Source: Aphanothece cf. minutissima CCALA 015 (GTDB taxonomy: Bacteria; Cyanobacteriota; Cyanobacteriia; PCC-6307; Cyanobiaceae). Taken from it: a stretch of DNA of 64,000 nt. A program made the translations under genes and the position numbers. Under the pieces are notes generated by a model. It was not told the DNA's origin, searched no databases, and worked only from the letters and a program-made list of their open reading frames with translations. The stretch is taken from positions 479,876-543,875 of the forward strand of contig PVWP01000001.1 in assembly GCA_003003925.1 (NCBI GenBank), in the 5' to 3' direction. Below are positions 34,016-44,380 of the stretch, in pieces; position 1 is the first letter of the stretch; each line of letters starts with the position of its first letter.

Positions 34016-35791
34016 GTGAACGACCACCGAAAACTTGTCGTGGAACTTCGCCGGTCGATGGGCCGTCTTGAGGCGGCCCTCGGCACGATCAGCGATGCCC
34101 TGGTGATCACCAGTTGCGAGGGGCGGGTGCTGTGGTGCAACGCCAGCTACGCCCGGCTGGTGGACCGCACCCCCCCGGCGGTCCTGGGCGAGTCGATCTA
34201 CGACCAGCTGCCCCGCGACTGCGACAGCGCCCCCCTGCTCAACCCGGAGCTGGTGCTTGCCGGCGGTGACCTCGGGGGCCACTTCACGCGGGTGCTGGAC
34301 CGCAGCAAGCTGCGGGCCATCGAGATCGAGTGGAAGCCGATCCGCAGCGAGCGGCTGCGGCCGCTGATCTTCTGCTTCCGGGACGTCAGCGCCCTGCTCT
34401 CCTACGAGCAGCTGCGGGTCGAGGTGGAGCGGATCGAGCGGCGCCGCCAGCAGACCGAGAACCTGAACCGGGCCCTGGAACTGGAACGCCTCGCCCTGGC
34501 CACCAAGGTGATGGAGTGTCCGGTCACCGGCCTTCCCAACCGCCGCGGGCTCCACGTCAGCATCCGCGCCGCCCTCAAGACCCAGCGCCAGAGTGGCGGC
34601 CGGATCAGCATCCTGTTCTGCGATCTCAACAATTTCAAGGAGATCAACGACCTGCACGGCCATCAGATCGGCGATGACCTGCTGATCGAGATCGGCCGCC
34701 GGCTGCAGCGCTCGCTGCGCTTCGGCGACATTCTCTCCCGCCTCGGTGGTGATGAGTTCGTTGTCCTGACGATGGGCATCTTCAATGAGGCCGATGCCCT
34801 GCAGCTGGCGATGCGCCTGAACGACGCCGTCGGCCAGGCGTGGTCGGTGGAAGATCACACGATCCGCCCGTCGATGAGCATCGGCATCACCATCTCGGAT
34901 GATCCGGACATCTCCGTCGATGAGTTGATCCGGCGGGCGGATCTCGCCATGTACGAAGCCAAGAGCAACGACCAGCACATCGCTTTCTACCATTCCTCCA
35001 TCGACAAGAAAGTCAGGAAGAACATCCATCTGCGCCATCAACTGGAAGGCGCGATCCAGCACGAGGCCATGTTTCTCGCCTATCAGCCGATCGTCGGGCT
35101 GGAGGATCGGACGGTGGTGGGGATGGAGGCGCTGCTGCGCCTCGGGGACATCACGGCACCGATCGCCACCCCCTCGGAATTCATCCCTCTTGCCGAGCGC
35201 ACGGCCCTGATCCTCCCCATCGGCCGCTGGGTGATCAGCGAAGCCCTCCGGCACCTCGCCGATCTCCGCGCCAGGGGTTCGGAGATCACCATGGCGATCA
35301 ATGTGAGTCCCCTGCAGCTGAAGGAAAGCGGCCTCAGCGATTACTTCCTCACCCAGGCGGAGCGGGTGGGAGTGGATCCCAGCTGGACCGTGATCGAGGT
35401 GACCGAAAGCATCCTGATCGAACACCCCGAACTGGCCACCTGCGAGCTGAGCCGCCTGCGGGAGGCCGGCGTCAAGGTGCATCTCGATGACTTCGGCACG
35501 GGATACTCGAGCATGTCGTGGCTGGCGCGGCTGCCGATCGACTCGATCAAGGTCGACCGCAGTTTCATCGCCGACTTTCTCAACGACCACCGCAAGGCCG
35601 TGGTGCTCGATGCCATGATCCGCCTCTCCCACGACCTGGGGCTGGGCCTGATCGCCGAGGGCATCGAAACCGCCGAGCAGCACGAGGGGCTGCTTGCCAT
35701 GGGATGCGACCAGGGCCAGGGGTTCTTCTTCGGCCGGCCCGAGCCGCTCAGCCGTAGCTTCGCGGTCCCGGCACAACGGATCGGTAGGTGA
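34016..35791 (+). CDS. PAS-GGDEF-EAL cyclic-di-GMP signalling protein
   Basis: Soluble 591 aa signalling enzyme. Residues ~12-140 contain a PAS-type sensor ([24 protein letters not shown]), ~165-330 a GGDEF domain with intact SRLGGDEF and [11 protein letters not shown], and ~340-585 an EAL domain with all catalytic signatures ([46 protein letters not shown]). Both active sites look intact. The start codon is a GTG at 34016 within a short direct repeat of the TGAACGACC type. It is encoded between sdhA and sdhB on the opposite strand and its 3' end overlaps the sdhA 3' end by 44 bases. Confidence 0.95.
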   Translation: MNDHRKLVVELRRSMGRLEAALGTISDALVITSCEGRVLWCNASYARLVDRTPPAVLGESIYDQLPRDCDSAPLLNPELVLAGGDLGGHFTRVLDRSKLRAIEIEWKPIRSERLRPLIFCFRDVSALLSYEQLRVEVERIERRRQQTENLNRALELERLALATKVMECPVTGLPNRRGLHVSIRAALKTQRQSGGRISILFCDLNNFKEINDLHGHQIGDDLLIEIGRRLQRSLRFGDILSRLGGDEFVVLTMGIFNEADALQLAMRLNDAVGQAWSVEDHTIRPSMSIGITISDDPDISVDELIRRADLAMYEAKSNDQHIAFYHSSIDKKVRKNIHLRHQLEGAIQHEAMFLAYQPIVGLEDRTVVGMEALLRLGDITAPIATPSEFIPLAERTALILPIGRWVISEALRHLADLRARGSEITMAINVSPLQLKESGLSDYFLTQAERVGVDPSWTVIEVTESILIEHPELATCELSRLREAGVKVHLDDFGTGYSSMSWLARLPIDSIKVDRSFIADFLNDHRKAVVLDAMIRLSHDLGLGLIAEGIETAEQHEGLLAMGCDQGQGFFFGRPEPLSRSFAVPAQRIGR

Positions 35792-37670
35792 GGGGCTCGC
35801 AGTGGCGCAGGGGAGGCTGCCCGGGCCGGTGCTCCCAGGCCGCGATGTGGGCGAAGCGCTCGTCGTCCCGCCGGGCTTCCCCGTCCGGGGTCTGATGGTC
35901 CTCGCGGAAGTGGGCGCCGCAGGATTCCTGCCGCGCCAGGGCATCCCGCAGCATCAGATCCGCCAGCCCGAAGAAGTCCTCCAGCCGCAGGGCCTTCTCC
36001 AGCTCGCCGTCGAGGACACCGTCCTGCTCCGGGAGGCGCAGATCCCCGAGGAAGTCCTGGCGCAGGGCCTCCAGCTCAGCCAGCGCCGCCGTGAGGCGAT
36101 CGGCCCGGCGGCTGATGCCGCAGGCGTCGATCATCAGGTGGCCCAGCCGGCGGTGGAAGACATCCACGGGCTGGGTTCCCCCGGTGCTTCGCAGGGCGCC
36201 GATACGCGCCTCCACGGCCGCCACCGCCTCGCGGCAGGCCGGGTGGTCGTCCGCGAGGGCGCCGGCCCCGGCGCCGGCCAGCCAACCCGTCACCGTCGCC
36301 GGGGAAATGAAGTACCCGTCAGCCAGGGCCTGCATCAGGGCACTGGCCCCGAGCCGGTTGGCGCCGTGTTCGGAGAAGTTGGCTTCGCCGAGCACGAACA
36401 GGCCGCCCACCGTGCTCATCAGGTGGTAATCGACCCACAGACCCCCCATCGTGTAGTGGGGGGCGGGATAGATCCGCATCGGCGTGACCCTGGGGTCCTC
36501 GCCGGTGATCCGCTCGTACATCTCCAGCAGATTCCCGTAGCGGGCGTCGATCGCCTCGGTGCCGTCCCGGTCGATGGCCCCGGCCAGATCGAGGTAGACC
36601 GACCGGCCGCCGGGCCCCACGCCCCGGCCCTCCAGGCAGAGCTCGCGGGCGCGGCGTGAGGCCAGATCCCGCGGCACCAGATTGCCGTAGCTGGGGTACT
36701 GGCGCTCAAGGAAGTAATCCCGCTCCGCCTCCGGAATCGCTGCCGGCGGCCGGTCGTCGCCGGGGCGCAGCGGCAGCCAGATCCGGCCGTCGTTGCGCAG
36801 GCTCTCGCTCATCAGGGTGAGCTTGCTCTGGTGAACGTCGCCGCTGGGGATGCAGGTGGGGTGGATCTGGGTGAAGCAGGGGTTGGCGAACCAGGCGCCG
36901 CGCCGGTGGGCCTGCCAGATCGCCGTGGCGTTCGACTTCAGGGCATTGGTGGAAAGGTAGTAGACGTTCGAATAGCCACCGGTGGCCAGCAGCACCGCAT
37001 CGGCACCGAGCACCTCGAGGGCGCCGGTGCGCTGGTGGCGGCAGACCACCCCCCTGGCCCTGCCGTCATGGACGATCAGGTCGAGCATGTCGCGGCGGCA
37101 GAGCAGCTCCACCCGCCCGGCGGCCACCTGGCGCAGCATCGCCTGGTAGGCGCCGTAGAGCAGCTGCTGGCCCGTCTGGCCGCGGGCGTAGAAGGTGCGG
37201 CTCACCAGGGCGCCGCCGAAACTGCGGTTGGCGAGGGTGCCGCCGTACTCCCGGGCGAAGGGCACCCCCTGGGCCACACACTGGTCGATGATCGCGCCGC
37301 TGATCTCGGCCAGCCGGTGGCAGCCGGCTTCCCGGGCGCGGAAATCCCCGCCCTTCACTGTGTCGCGGAACAGGCGCTCGACGCTGTCGCCGTCGTTGGC
37401 GTAGTTGCGGGCGGCGTTGATGCCCCCCTGGGCCGCCACCGAGTGGGCCCGGCGGGGGCTGTCGTGGTAGGTGAGCACCTGCACCCGATAGCCCTGCTCG
37501 GCCAGGCTCGCGGCCGCCGAAGCCCCCGCCAGGCCACTGCCCACCACCAGGATCCGCAGCCGCTGCTTGCGGTTGGGGCTGATCAGCGGCAGGCTCTCGC
37601 GGCACCGCTGCCAGGCGGTGGCGACGGGGCCGTCGGGCAGGCGCGGATCCGGCCGCATTGGCGTGCTCAT
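35748..37670 (-). CDS. sdhA: succinate dehydrogenase/fumarate reductase flavoprotein subunit
   Basis: Catalytic FAD subunit (640 aa). The N-terminal dinucleotide fold is [31 protein letters not shown] carries the histidine for covalent FAD attachment; [14 protein letters not shown] and [17 protein letters not shown] are substrate/FAD-site segments, and [18 protein letters not shown] is the usual C-terminal FAD loop. The start at 37670 overlaps the sdhC stop by 4 bases. The upstream open frame is antisense low-complexity and is excluded. The last 15 codons overlap the 3' end of the convergent PAS-GGDEF-EAL gene. Confidence 0.96.
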   Translation of the reverse strand: MSTPMRPDPRLPDGPVATAWQRCRESLPLISPNRKQRLRILVVGSGLAGASAAASLAEQGYRVQVLTYHDSPRRAHSVAAQGGINAARNYANDGDSVERLFRDTVKGGDFRAREAGCHRLAEISGAIIDQCVAQGVPFAREYGGTLANRSFGGALVSRTFYARGQTGQQLLYGAYQAMLRQVAAGRVELLCRRDMLDLIVHDGRARGVVCRHQRTGALEVLGADAVLLATGGYSNVYYLSTNALKSNATAIWQAHRRGAWFANPCFTQIHPTCIPSGDVHQSKLTLMSESLRNDGRIWLPLRPGDDRPPAAIPEAERDYFLERQYPSYGNLVPRDLASRRARELCLEGRGVGPGGRSVYLDLAGAIDRDGTEAIDARYGNLLEMYERITGEDPRVTPMRIYPAPHYTMGGLWVDYHLMSTVGGLFVLGEANFSEHGANRLGASALMQALADGYFISPATVTGWLAGAGAGALADDHPACREAVAAVEARIGALRSTGGTQPVDVFHRRLGHLMIDACGISRRADRLTAALAELEALRQDFLGDLRLPEQDGVLDGELEKALRLEDFFGLADLMLRDALARQESCGAHFREDHQTPDGEARRDDERFAHIAAWEHRPGQPPLRHCEPLTYRSVVPGPRSYG

Positions 37671-38314
37671 CCGCCGGCCAGCAGCGGGGCCGCGGGCCGC
37701 AGCACCAGGGCGATGGGGACCAGGGTGAACCCCGCCCCGAGCAGCAGGGCCAGGCCCCGGCCCCCCAGCCGCAGGGCGGCCGCATGGGCGGGCTCCAGCA
37801 GCCCCAGCCGGCGCACGGCGCTCTCGGTGCCGTGGACCAGGTGCAGACCCGCCGCGACTCCGGCGGCCCCGTACAGGGCCAGGCACCAGGGGGCTGCCAA
37901 CACCTCCATCAGGGCGGCCAGCTCAGCCCCAGCCGCAGGCCGCGGCCAGCGCAGCTGGGTGAGATGCAGGAGGAGAAACAGCAGCAGCAGCGAACCGCTC
38001 CAGGGAATCGCCCGGCCCGCCCAGGCCGCAACGGGCTCCCAGCCCCCCTGGCGGCGGCTGCGCAGGGGGCCGGCCACCGGCCCGCGGGCCCGGCGATTGA
38101 CGTGGGCCCGGTGCAGCGAGAGCAGGGGGTGGGCCAGGCCGGCCGCCAGCAGCGCCACCTCCAGCCAGGGGAGCCAGCCCTGCTGGTGCAGGGAGGCGGC
38201 ATAGGTTTCAAACGACGACGGATCCAGCACGGCCAGGAGCACGCCGCCGAGATGGACGGCGAGGAACAGGACAAGCACCAGGCCGGTGACGGCGATCCAG
38301 AATCCGGTGATCAT
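37667..38314 (-). CDS. sdhC: succinate dehydrogenase/fumarate reductase cytochrome b-type membrane anchor
   Basis: Integral membrane anchor of 215 aa with five hydrophobic helices, matching the single-subunit cytochrome b558-type anchor found with this SdhA/SdhB branch. Conserved histidines that could ligate haem b are visible in [37 protein letters not shown] and [15 protein letters not shown]. It is first in the leftward sdhC-sdhA pair with ATGA-type overlap. Identification rests on topology, length and operon position more than on sequence motifs. Confidence 0.88.
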   Translation of the reverse strand: MITGFWIAVTGLVLVLFLAVHLGGVLLAVLDPSSFETYAASLHQQGWLPWLEVALLAAGLAHPLLSLHRAHVNRRARGPVAGPLRSRRQGGWEPVAAWAGRAIPWSGSLLLLFLLLHLTQLRWPRPAAGAELAALMEVLAAPWCLALYGAAGVAAGLHLVHGTESAVRRLGLLEPAHAAALRLGGRGLALLLGAGFTLVPIALVLRPAAPLLAGG

Positions 38315-38416
38315 TCAGCTGGCGGTCAGCGCCCCTGGAGGCAAGGTGGCAGAAGGCAGCGGCGGGATCGGCTGGGACGGGGGACCCGGCCGCCACTCAC
38401 CGGGTGGGGCGCCCCC

Positions 38417-39409
38417 ATGAAGCGATCCGACCAGTCGCCTCTCGTCAGCGTCATCGTACCCAACTTCAACCACCGGGCCTTCCTCGGCGAGCGGCTGCGA
38501 TCGATCCTCGACCAGACGTTTCAGGACTTCGAGCTGATCGTTCTCGATGATGCCTCCAGCGACGATTCTCTCGCGGTGATCCGGGAGCGGCTGCGGGCCC
38601 ATCCCCACCGGCTGGTCTGCAATGCGGTCAACTCAGGTCAGCCCTGCGCGCAGTGGCTGGGCGGCATGGCCATGGCCACGGGCCGCTACATCTGGATCGC
38701 CGAATCGGATGACACCTGCTCGCCGCTGTTCCTGGAACGGATGGTGCGCCACCTCGAGGACGGCAGCGTGCTGGCCTACTGCCGCACCACCACGATTGAT
38801 GCCGCAGGCGATCCGATCGCCGACCAGAGCTTCTGGCCGGATCACTTCGACCCCGAGCGCTGGCAGCGTTCCTTCACGCTGGAGGGGGCCCGGCTGTGTC
38901 GCGCCTACATGGACCGGGGCAACGTCATCGCCAATGCCAGTGGGGTGGTGTTCCGCAGGCCCGATCCCGCGACCCTCCAGGCCCTGGGTCCGCTGACCGC
39001 CGGCCGGCGCTGCACCGGCGACTGGCTGTTCTGGAGCCACTACCTGATGCGGATGGGTGGCACCGTGGCCTTCGACGCCGACGCCCTCTCCGGCTTCCGC
39101 TGCCACGACCAGACCACCCGCAGCACCGTCAGCCGCAGCCGGGAAAGGCTCCGCTTCGCGGAATACTCCTCCGCCATCGCCTCGGTGCTGCGGATCACCC
39201 GGCCGAAGCCGGCCTGGCACTGGCATGCCGTCGCCACCAGCGGCGGCTGGGACTGGATTCTCTACGAATACCTCTGGCGCTACCAGCCATCGCTGGCCGA
39301 GAAGCTGCTGATCCGCATTCTGCACGGCCCCCTGCGCCTGGGGCTGTACGCGCGGCTGCTGCAATCCCCGCAGCTGCGCCGCCGCTACCTGGGCTGGCCC
39401 ACCGGCTGA
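38417..39409 (+). CDS. family 2 glycosyltransferase
   Basis: GT-A fold glycosyltransferase (330 aa), probably cytoplasmic and working on a surface or exported polysaccharide. The N-terminus VSVIVPNFNHRAFLGERLRS is the GT2 first strand, VLDDASSDDS binds the nucleotide sugar and IAESDD is the DxD-like metal site. A conserved WLFWSHYLMRMG-type helix follows. Donor and acceptor cannot be predicted. It is divergent from sdhC and is followed by a family 4 glycosyltransferase and an MFS exporter, which may form a small glycan-related cluster. Confidence 0.9.
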   Translation: MKRSDQSPLVSVIVPNFNHRAFLGERLRSILDQTFQDFELIVLDDASSDDSLAVIRERLRAHPHRLVCNAVNSGQPCAQWLGGMAMATGRYIWIAESDDTCSPLFLERMVRHLEDGSVLAYCRTTTIDAAGDPIADQSFWPDHFDPERWQRSFTLEGARLCRAYMDRGNVIANASGVVFRRPDPATLQALGPLTAGRRCTGDWLFWSHYLMRMGGTVAFDADALSGFRCHDQTTRSTVSRSRERLRFAEYSSAIASVLRITRPKPAWHWHAVATSGGWDWILYEYLWRYQPSLAEKLLIRILHGPLRLGLYARLLQSPQLRRRYLGWPTG

Positions 39410-39433
39410 AACGCCGGGGCCAGGGCCGACCCG

Positions 39434-40780
39434 GTGGCCGCGACTATCGTTGGCCCCGGCAGCCCAGGGTGGTCATTGCGCGTCGCCTTTGCCCACTACA
39501 GCCAGGCGGATGACATCAGCGGCGTCACCACCTGGGTGCTGGGACTGGCCCGACGACTGGCGGCCGATGGCATCAGCGTCGCCATCCATTTCGTGATGAC
39601 ACCCGGCGAGGGGGGCCGCGAAGGTCCCGGTGCGGGGGAGGGCGAACCGCCGCTGTTCGAGACACTCCGGCGTGAGGGGATCGCGGTGTTCGCCACGCCC
39701 AGGCGGACCAGCCTGGCGGCGGACGCCCGGGACACCCTGGCCTTCCTCAACCACTGGCGGCCCACGGTGTTCCTGCCCCAGTGCAAGCCGGCCCACTACG
39801 CGGCGGCGGCCCAGGCCGGCCGGCGGGGGCTGCCCTGGGCCCTCACCCTGCATTCGGACGATCCCGACTACTGGGCGACCGTCGGGGGCTTTGGGGGCGC
39901 CCGCCAGGGAAGTGTCCTCGTCTGCGTCTCGCGCCACATCCACGAGGCCTGCACCGCGCGGGGCATCGATCGGCCGGCGCGGGTGATTCCCTACGGCGTC
40001 CAGGTGCCGGAGGCGGTGACGGAGTTCCGCCCCGATCCGTTCCGGGTGGTGTTCAGCGGCCGGATCTGGGAGCACCAGAAACGGGCCTCGCTGGTGATCC
40101 AGGCCCTGATCCGAGCCTGCCGTTCCCACGGCGCCCTCCGCGCCACCCTGATCGGCGACGGCTATGCCCGCCCGGACTGCGAGCGGCAGGTGGCCGAGGC
40201 CGGTCTCGCCGGTGCGATCGACTTCAGCGGATCGCTCCCCCCCGGGGAGGTGAAGGCCCGGCTCCTGGACGCCCAGGCCATCCTGCTGATGTCCGACTTC
40301 GAGGGGCTGCCCATCGCCCTGCTGGAGGCGATGGCGGCCGGGGTGGTGCCCGTGGTGCGCCGCATCCCCAGCGGCATCCCCGAGCTGGTCGAGGACGGGC
40401 GCACCGGCCTGCTGGTGTCGGAGGATCCCGACGAGGCCGCCCGGGCCCTGCGGCGGCTGGCCGACGATCCCGCCCTCTGGCGGCGCTGCTCGACGGCGGC
40501 CAGGGAGCTCGTCAGCACCCGCTACAACGCCGACGCCAGCTACCGGCTGTGGCGCCGGCTGCTGGAGGACCTCGACCAGCAGGGCAGGGCCGCCCCGTCC
40601 AGCCCCTACCCGGTCCCCTGCCGCCGGATCGAGGGCCTGCGGGGGATCCCGGCCTCCTTCCATCGGGAGTACCGGGCCCCCCGATCCCGCTCCGCCGCCC
40701 TGCGGCAGGCCCTGCGCACGGCCGTGGCCAGAGCCAAGCATCGGATCCGACGGGTCCTGGGCCGTCGGCGGGGCGGGTGA
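39434..40780 (+). CDS. family 4 glycosyltransferase
   Basis: GT-B retaining glycosyltransferase of ~434-448 aa. The C-terminal domain shows the family pattern: VFSGRIWEHQKRASLVIQAL, LIGDGYARPDCE, the SDFEGLPIALLEAMA donor-binding E-x7-E segment and RRIPSGIPELVEDGRTGLLV. The GTG at 39434 is the first start, but a TTG at 39476 gives the typical LRVAFAHYSQADDISG N-terminus and may be the true one. The last ~70 residues are basic and Arg-rich (RIRRVLGRRRGG), possibly a membrane-surface contact. Stop overlaps the MFS gene start (GTGA). Confidence 0.9.
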   Translation: MAATIVGPGSPGWSLRVAFAHYSQADDISGVTTWVLGLARRLAADGISVAIHFVMTPGEGGREGPGAGEGEPPLFETLRREGIAVFATPRRTSLAADARDTLAFLNHWRPTVFLPQCKPAHYAAAAQAGRRGLPWALTLHSDDPDYWATVGGFGGARQGSVLVCVSRHIHEACTARGIDRPARVIPYGVQVPEAVTEFRPDPFRVVFSGRIWEHQKRASLVIQALIRACRSHGALRATLIGDGYARPDCERQVAEAGLAGAIDFSGSLPPGEVKARLLDAQAILLMSDFEGLPIALLEAMAAGVVPVVRRIPSGIPELVEDGRTGLLVSEDPDEAARALRRLADDPALWRRCSTAARELVSTRYNADASYRLWRRLLEDLDQQGRAAPSSPYPVPCRRIEGLRGIPASFHREYRAPRSRSAALRQALRTAVARAKHRIRRVLGRRRGG

Positions 40781-42069
40781 CCCCGCCATGGGAGGGTGCC
40801 AGGGATCCCCGGCTCCCGGCCGTGCGACTGTCGCGCCCCTCCACGCTCCTCTGCGCCTTCCTGACGCTGCTGAACGACCGCCTGGGGGAGAGCATCGTCT
40901 TCCCGCTGCTGCCGTTCCTGCTGGCGGACTTCACCACCGACGGCCGCACCCTCGGCCTGCTGGCGGGCAGCTACGCCATCGCCCAGTTCACCTTCACCCC
41001 CCTGATCGGGGCCCTCAGCGACCGCTACGGCCGCAAGCCGGTGATCACCGCCTGCGTCGCCGGCTCGGTGCTGGGCCTGGGGATGTTCGCCCTCACCGTG
41101 ATCCTGCCCTGGGGCCGGGTCTGGCCCGAGGCGGCCGCCGCCGGCCTGCCCCTGGCCCTGCTGTTCGCCGCCCGCCTGATCGACGGGGTGAGCGGCGGCA
41201 CCGCCGCCACCGCCGCCGCGGTGCTGGCCGACATCTCGACGCCGGAACGGCGGGCCCGGGCCTTCGGCCTGATCGGCGTGGCCTTCGGGCTGGGGTTCAT
41301 CCTCGGGCCGGCCCTGGGCGGACTGCTGGGTCGCATCAACGTGAGCCTGCCGCTGCTGCTCGCCGTGGGCTTCGCCGCGTTGAACCTGGTGGTGGTGGTG
41401 ACCCTGCTGCCGGAAACCCATCCGCCCCAGGCGCGGCTGCCCCTGCCCAGGGTCTGGGAGCTGCAGCCCTTCGGCCAGCTGCAGCGGGTGTTCGCCGATC
41501 CGCGGGTGCGCCGCCTCTGCGCCGCCTTCTTCCTGTTCTTCCTGGGCTTCAGCGGCTTCACCGCCCTGCTGGTGCTGTACTTCAAGCAGGCCTTCGGCTG
41601 GGGCCCGGGCCTCTCGGCCGGCGCCTTCCTGGTGGTCGGGGTGGTGGCCACGGTGGTGCAGGGGGGCCTGATCGGCCCGCTGGTGCAGCGGCTGGGGGAG
41701 TGGCGCCTCACCCAGATCGGCCTGGGCTGCGTCATGGCGGGCTTCCTGCTGGTGCCCCTGGCGGATCGGGGCAACGCCGTTCCCCTGGTGTTCACGGCGG
41801 TGGCGATCCTGGCCCTGGGCACCGGCCTGGTGACCCCCAGCCTGCGCAGCCTGGTGTCACGGCGTCTGGCCGACAGTGGCCAGGGCGCCGCCCTGGGCAG
41901 CCTGCAGGGACTGCAGAGCCTGGCCAGCTTCCTCGGTCCGCCCCTGGCGGGGCTGGCCTACGAGACCATCGGCCGCCGCAGTCCGTTCTGGCTGGGGATC
42001 GTCCTGATGGCCGTGGTGGTGTGGCTTGTGGCGGCGGGCACCCACCGTCAAGCAGAGGCGACACCCTGA
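40777..42069 (+). CDS. MFS transporter (TCR/Tet- or multidrug-type)
   Basis: Twelve-helix major facilitator superfamily permease, 430 aa. The loop 2-3 signature is GALSDRYGRKPVI and the motif-C-like antiporter segment in TM5 is GVAFGLGFILGPALGGLLG, which marks drug/H+ antiporters of the TetA/multidrug type. The start is taken as the GTG at 40777 that overlaps the upstream stop by 4 bases; a GTG at 40822 giving VRLSRPSTLLCAF is an alternative. Substrate is unknown. Co-translation with the glycosyltransferase is suggested by the overlap, but a functional link is not established. Confidence 0.9.
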   Translation: MTPPWEGARDPRLPAVRLSRPSTLLCAFLTLLNDRLGESIVFPLLPFLLADFTTDGRTLGLLAGSYAIAQFTFTPLIGALSDRYGRKPVITACVAGSVLGLGMFALTVILPWGRVWPEAAAAGLPLALLFAARLIDGVSGGTAATAAAVLADISTPERRARAFGLIGVAFGLGFILGPALGGLLGRINVSLPLLLAVGFAALNLVVVVTLLPETHPPQARLPLPRVWELQPFGQLQRVFADPRVRRLCAAFFLFFLGFSGFTALLVLYFKQAFGWGPGLSAGAFLVVGVVATVVQGGLIGPLVQRLGEWRLTQIGLGCVMAGFLLVPLADRGNAVPLVFTAVAILALGTGLVTPSLRSLVSRRLADSGQGAALGSLQGLQSLASFLGPPLAGLAYETIGRRSPFWLGIVLMAVVVWLVAAGTHRQAEATP

Positions 42070-42124
42070 GGGCGGGATCGCCATTGCTACGTTGCCGTCT
42101 CTCATGCCCGCGGAGCCCCGCCGT

Positions 42125-44266
42125 ATGTCGTCGCAGCCGGTCGTCGCTCCCGATCTCTACATCAACCGCGAGCTGAGTTGGATCGACTTCAACCACCGGG
42201 TGCTGGCCCTGGCGCTGGATGAGCACACACCGCTGCTGGAGCAGGCCAAGTTCAGCGCCATCTTCAGCAACAACCTCGACGAGTTCTTCATGGTGCGGGT
42301 GGCATCCCTGAAGTCCCAGCTGGAAGCGGGGGTCACCAGCCGCAGCGACGACGGCCTGACGCCCCAGGAGCAGCTGGAGGCGATCCAGAAGAAGCTGCGG
42401 CCCCTGCTGGAGATGCAGCAGCAGCACTACCGCCACTCCCTCAAGACCCATCTGGCCGAGTACGGGGTCCAGCTGCTCGACTACCTGCGGCTCAACGAGG
42501 CCCAGAAGACCTGGGCCGACGACTACTTCCGCAAGGCGATCTTTCCGGTGCTCACCCCCCTGGCGGTGGACCCGGCCCACCCGTTCCCGTTCCTGAGCAA
42601 CCTGAGCCTCAACGTGGCGGCCCTGATCCGCGACCCGGACACGGGCCGGCAGCAGTTCGCCCGGGTGAAGGTGCCCCAGAAGATCCTGCCGCGCTTCGTG
42701 CCGATCCCCACCGAGCTGAGCGGCGTCGTGCCCACCCCGGGCTACACGGCGGTTCCGCTCGAGCAGCTGGTGGCCTTCAACCTGCGCTGGCTGTTCCCGG
42801 GCATGACCATCGAGGGGCACTACTTCTTCCGGATCACCCGGGACGCCGACCTGGAGCTGCGGGATCTGGAGGCGGACGACCTGATGGAGGCCCTGCAGGA
42901 GGGCCTGCGCAAGCGCCGGGTGGGCGGCGAGGTGGTGCGGGTGGAGGTGGCCGACGAGATGCCCGAGGAGGTGGTGCACCTGCTGATGGAGGGCACCGAC
43001 GTGGAGCCGGAGGACGTATACCGCACCAACGGTCCCCTGGGCCTCGACGACCTGATGAGCCTGATGGCGATCCCCCTCAGCCAGCTGCGGGACGCCCCCC
43101 ACAAGGGACGCACGGCGCCGGCCCTGGTGCGGGCCCAGCGCAGCCAGCTGGAGGACGGCTCGATCAAGCAGGAGGAGTTCGAGAGCATCTTCTCGGTGCT
43201 GCGGCGCGGTGATGTGCTGCTGCACCATCCCTTCGACCTGTTCTCCACCTCCGTGGAGGAATTCCTCAGCCAGGCCGCCGCCGATGCCTCGGTGCTGGCC
43301 ATCAAGATGACCCTTTACCGCACGTCGAAGGATTCGCCGGTGGTGGCCTCCCTGATCCGCGCCGCCGAGAACGGCAAGCAGGTGATGGCGCTGGTGGAGC
43401 TCAAGGCCCGTTTCGACGAGGACAACAACATTCAGTGGGCCCGCCAGCTGGAGCGCTCCGGGGTGCATGTGGTCTACGGGGTGCTGGGACTCAAGACCCA
43501 CACGAAGGTGCTGCTGGTGGTGCGGCGGGAGAAGGGGGCGCTGCGGAGCTACGTGCACATCGGCACCGGCAACTACAACTCCAAGACCTCCTCGCTCTAC
43601 ACCGACATCGGATTGCTGACGGCCCGGGAGGACTTCGGCCAGGATCTGGTGGAACTGTTCAACTACCTGACCGGATTCTCGAAGCAGCAGAGTTTCCGCA
43701 AGTTGCTGGTGGCGCCCGTCACCCTGCGCAAGGGGATGGAGGGGTTGATCCGGCGGGAGATCGAGCACGCCAAGGCCGGTCGCGGCGGCCACATCAAGGC
43801 CAAGATGAATGCCCTGGTCGATCCGGCGATCATCGCCCTGCTCTACGAAGCCTCGGCCGCCGGGGTGCGAATCGAACTGATCATCCGCGGCATGTGCTGC
43901 CTCCGGCCGGGGGTGGAGGGGGTCAGCGAGGGCATCACGGTGGTGAGTGTCATCGGTCGCTTCCTGGAGCATTCGCGGCTGTTCTGGTTCGCCAACGGCG
44001 GCCAGCCGGAGATGTTCTTCGGCAGCGCCGACTGGATGCCCCGCAACCTGGATCGACGGGTGGAGGCGGTGGCGCCGATCGAGGACCCGCGGCTCCAGCA
44101 GCAGATCGAGGCCTTGCTTGAGCTTTACCTGACCGATACGGGCGCCTGGCACATGCACAGCGATGGACACTTTGCACAGCGTCAGCACTCCGGCGAGCCG
44201 AAACTGACCCAGAAGCTGCTGATGGAACGCTGGCGGGGTGGCCTTGTTTCGGAGGCCAAAGCGTAG
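42125..44266 (+). CDS. ppk: polyphosphate kinase
   Basis: PPK1: reversible polymerisation of ATP gamma-phosphate into polyphosphate, 713 aa. The family plan is complete: YINRELSWIDFNHRVL at the N-terminus, SNNLDEFFMVRVASLK, the head domain, then two phospholipase-D-like halves with IKMTLYRTSKDS, ELKARFDEDNNI, the GLKTHTK histidine segment (autophosphorylation region), HIGTGNYNSKT and NGGQPEMFFGSADWMPRN. The ATG at 42125 has GGAG at 9 bases; an earlier ATG (42104) has none. The MFS gene ends 55 bases upstream and the sigma factor gene follows after a 114-base gap. Confidence 0.96.
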   Translation: MSSQPVVAPDLYINRELSWIDFNHRVLALALDEHTPLLEQAKFSAIFSNNLDEFFMVRVASLKSQLEAGVTSRSDDGLTPQEQLEAIQKKLRPLLEMQQQHYRHSLKTHLAEYGVQLLDYLRLNEAQKTWADDYFRKAIFPVLTPLAVDPAHPFPFLSNLSLNVAALIRDPDTGRQQFARVKVPQKILPRFVPIPTELSGVVPTPGYTAVPLEQLVAFNLRWLFPGMTIEGHYFFRITRDADLELRDLEADDLMEALQEGLRKRRVGGEVVRVEVADEMPEEVVHLLMEGTDVEPEDVYRTNGPLGLDDLMSLMAIPLSQLRDAPHKGRTAPALVRAQRSQLEDGSIKQEEFESIFSVLRRGDVLLHHPFDLFSTSVEEFLSQAAADASVLAIKMTLYRTSKDSPVVASLIRAAENGKQVMALVELKARFDEDNNIQWARQLERSGVHVVYGVLGLKTHTKVLLVVRREKGALRSYVHIGTGNYNSKTSSLYTDIGLLTAREDFGQDLVELFNYLTGFSKQQSFRKLLVAPVTLRKGMEGLIRREIEHAKAGRGGHIKAKMNALVDPAIIALLYEASAAGVRIELIIRGMCCLRPGVEGVSEGITVVSVIGRFLEHSRLFWFANGGQPEMFFGSADWMPRNLDRRVEAVAPIEDPRLQQQIEALLELYLTDTGAWHMHSDGHFAQRQHSGEPKLTQKLLMERWRGGLVSEAKA

Positions 44267-44344
44267 CCATCACGACATACGCAACATCTTTCCGTCAAAA
44301 TACATACAATCTGCAGCTGGATCCGGGTTTCAACGTTCCCGCGG

Positions 44345-44353
44345 TGCTACATT
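44345..44353 (+). promoter_or_regulatory. candidate extended -10 promoter of the sigma factor gene
   Basis: TGCTACATT is an extended -10 element 28 bases before the GTG/ATG start region; a second -10-like TACAAT is at 44305-44310. No good -35 hexamer accompanies either. The 114-base gap after ppk is AT-richer than its surroundings, as expected of a promoter. Confidence 0.35.
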
Positions 44354-44380
44354 CCGGCCAAATTCATTCGGGAGCCTGGG

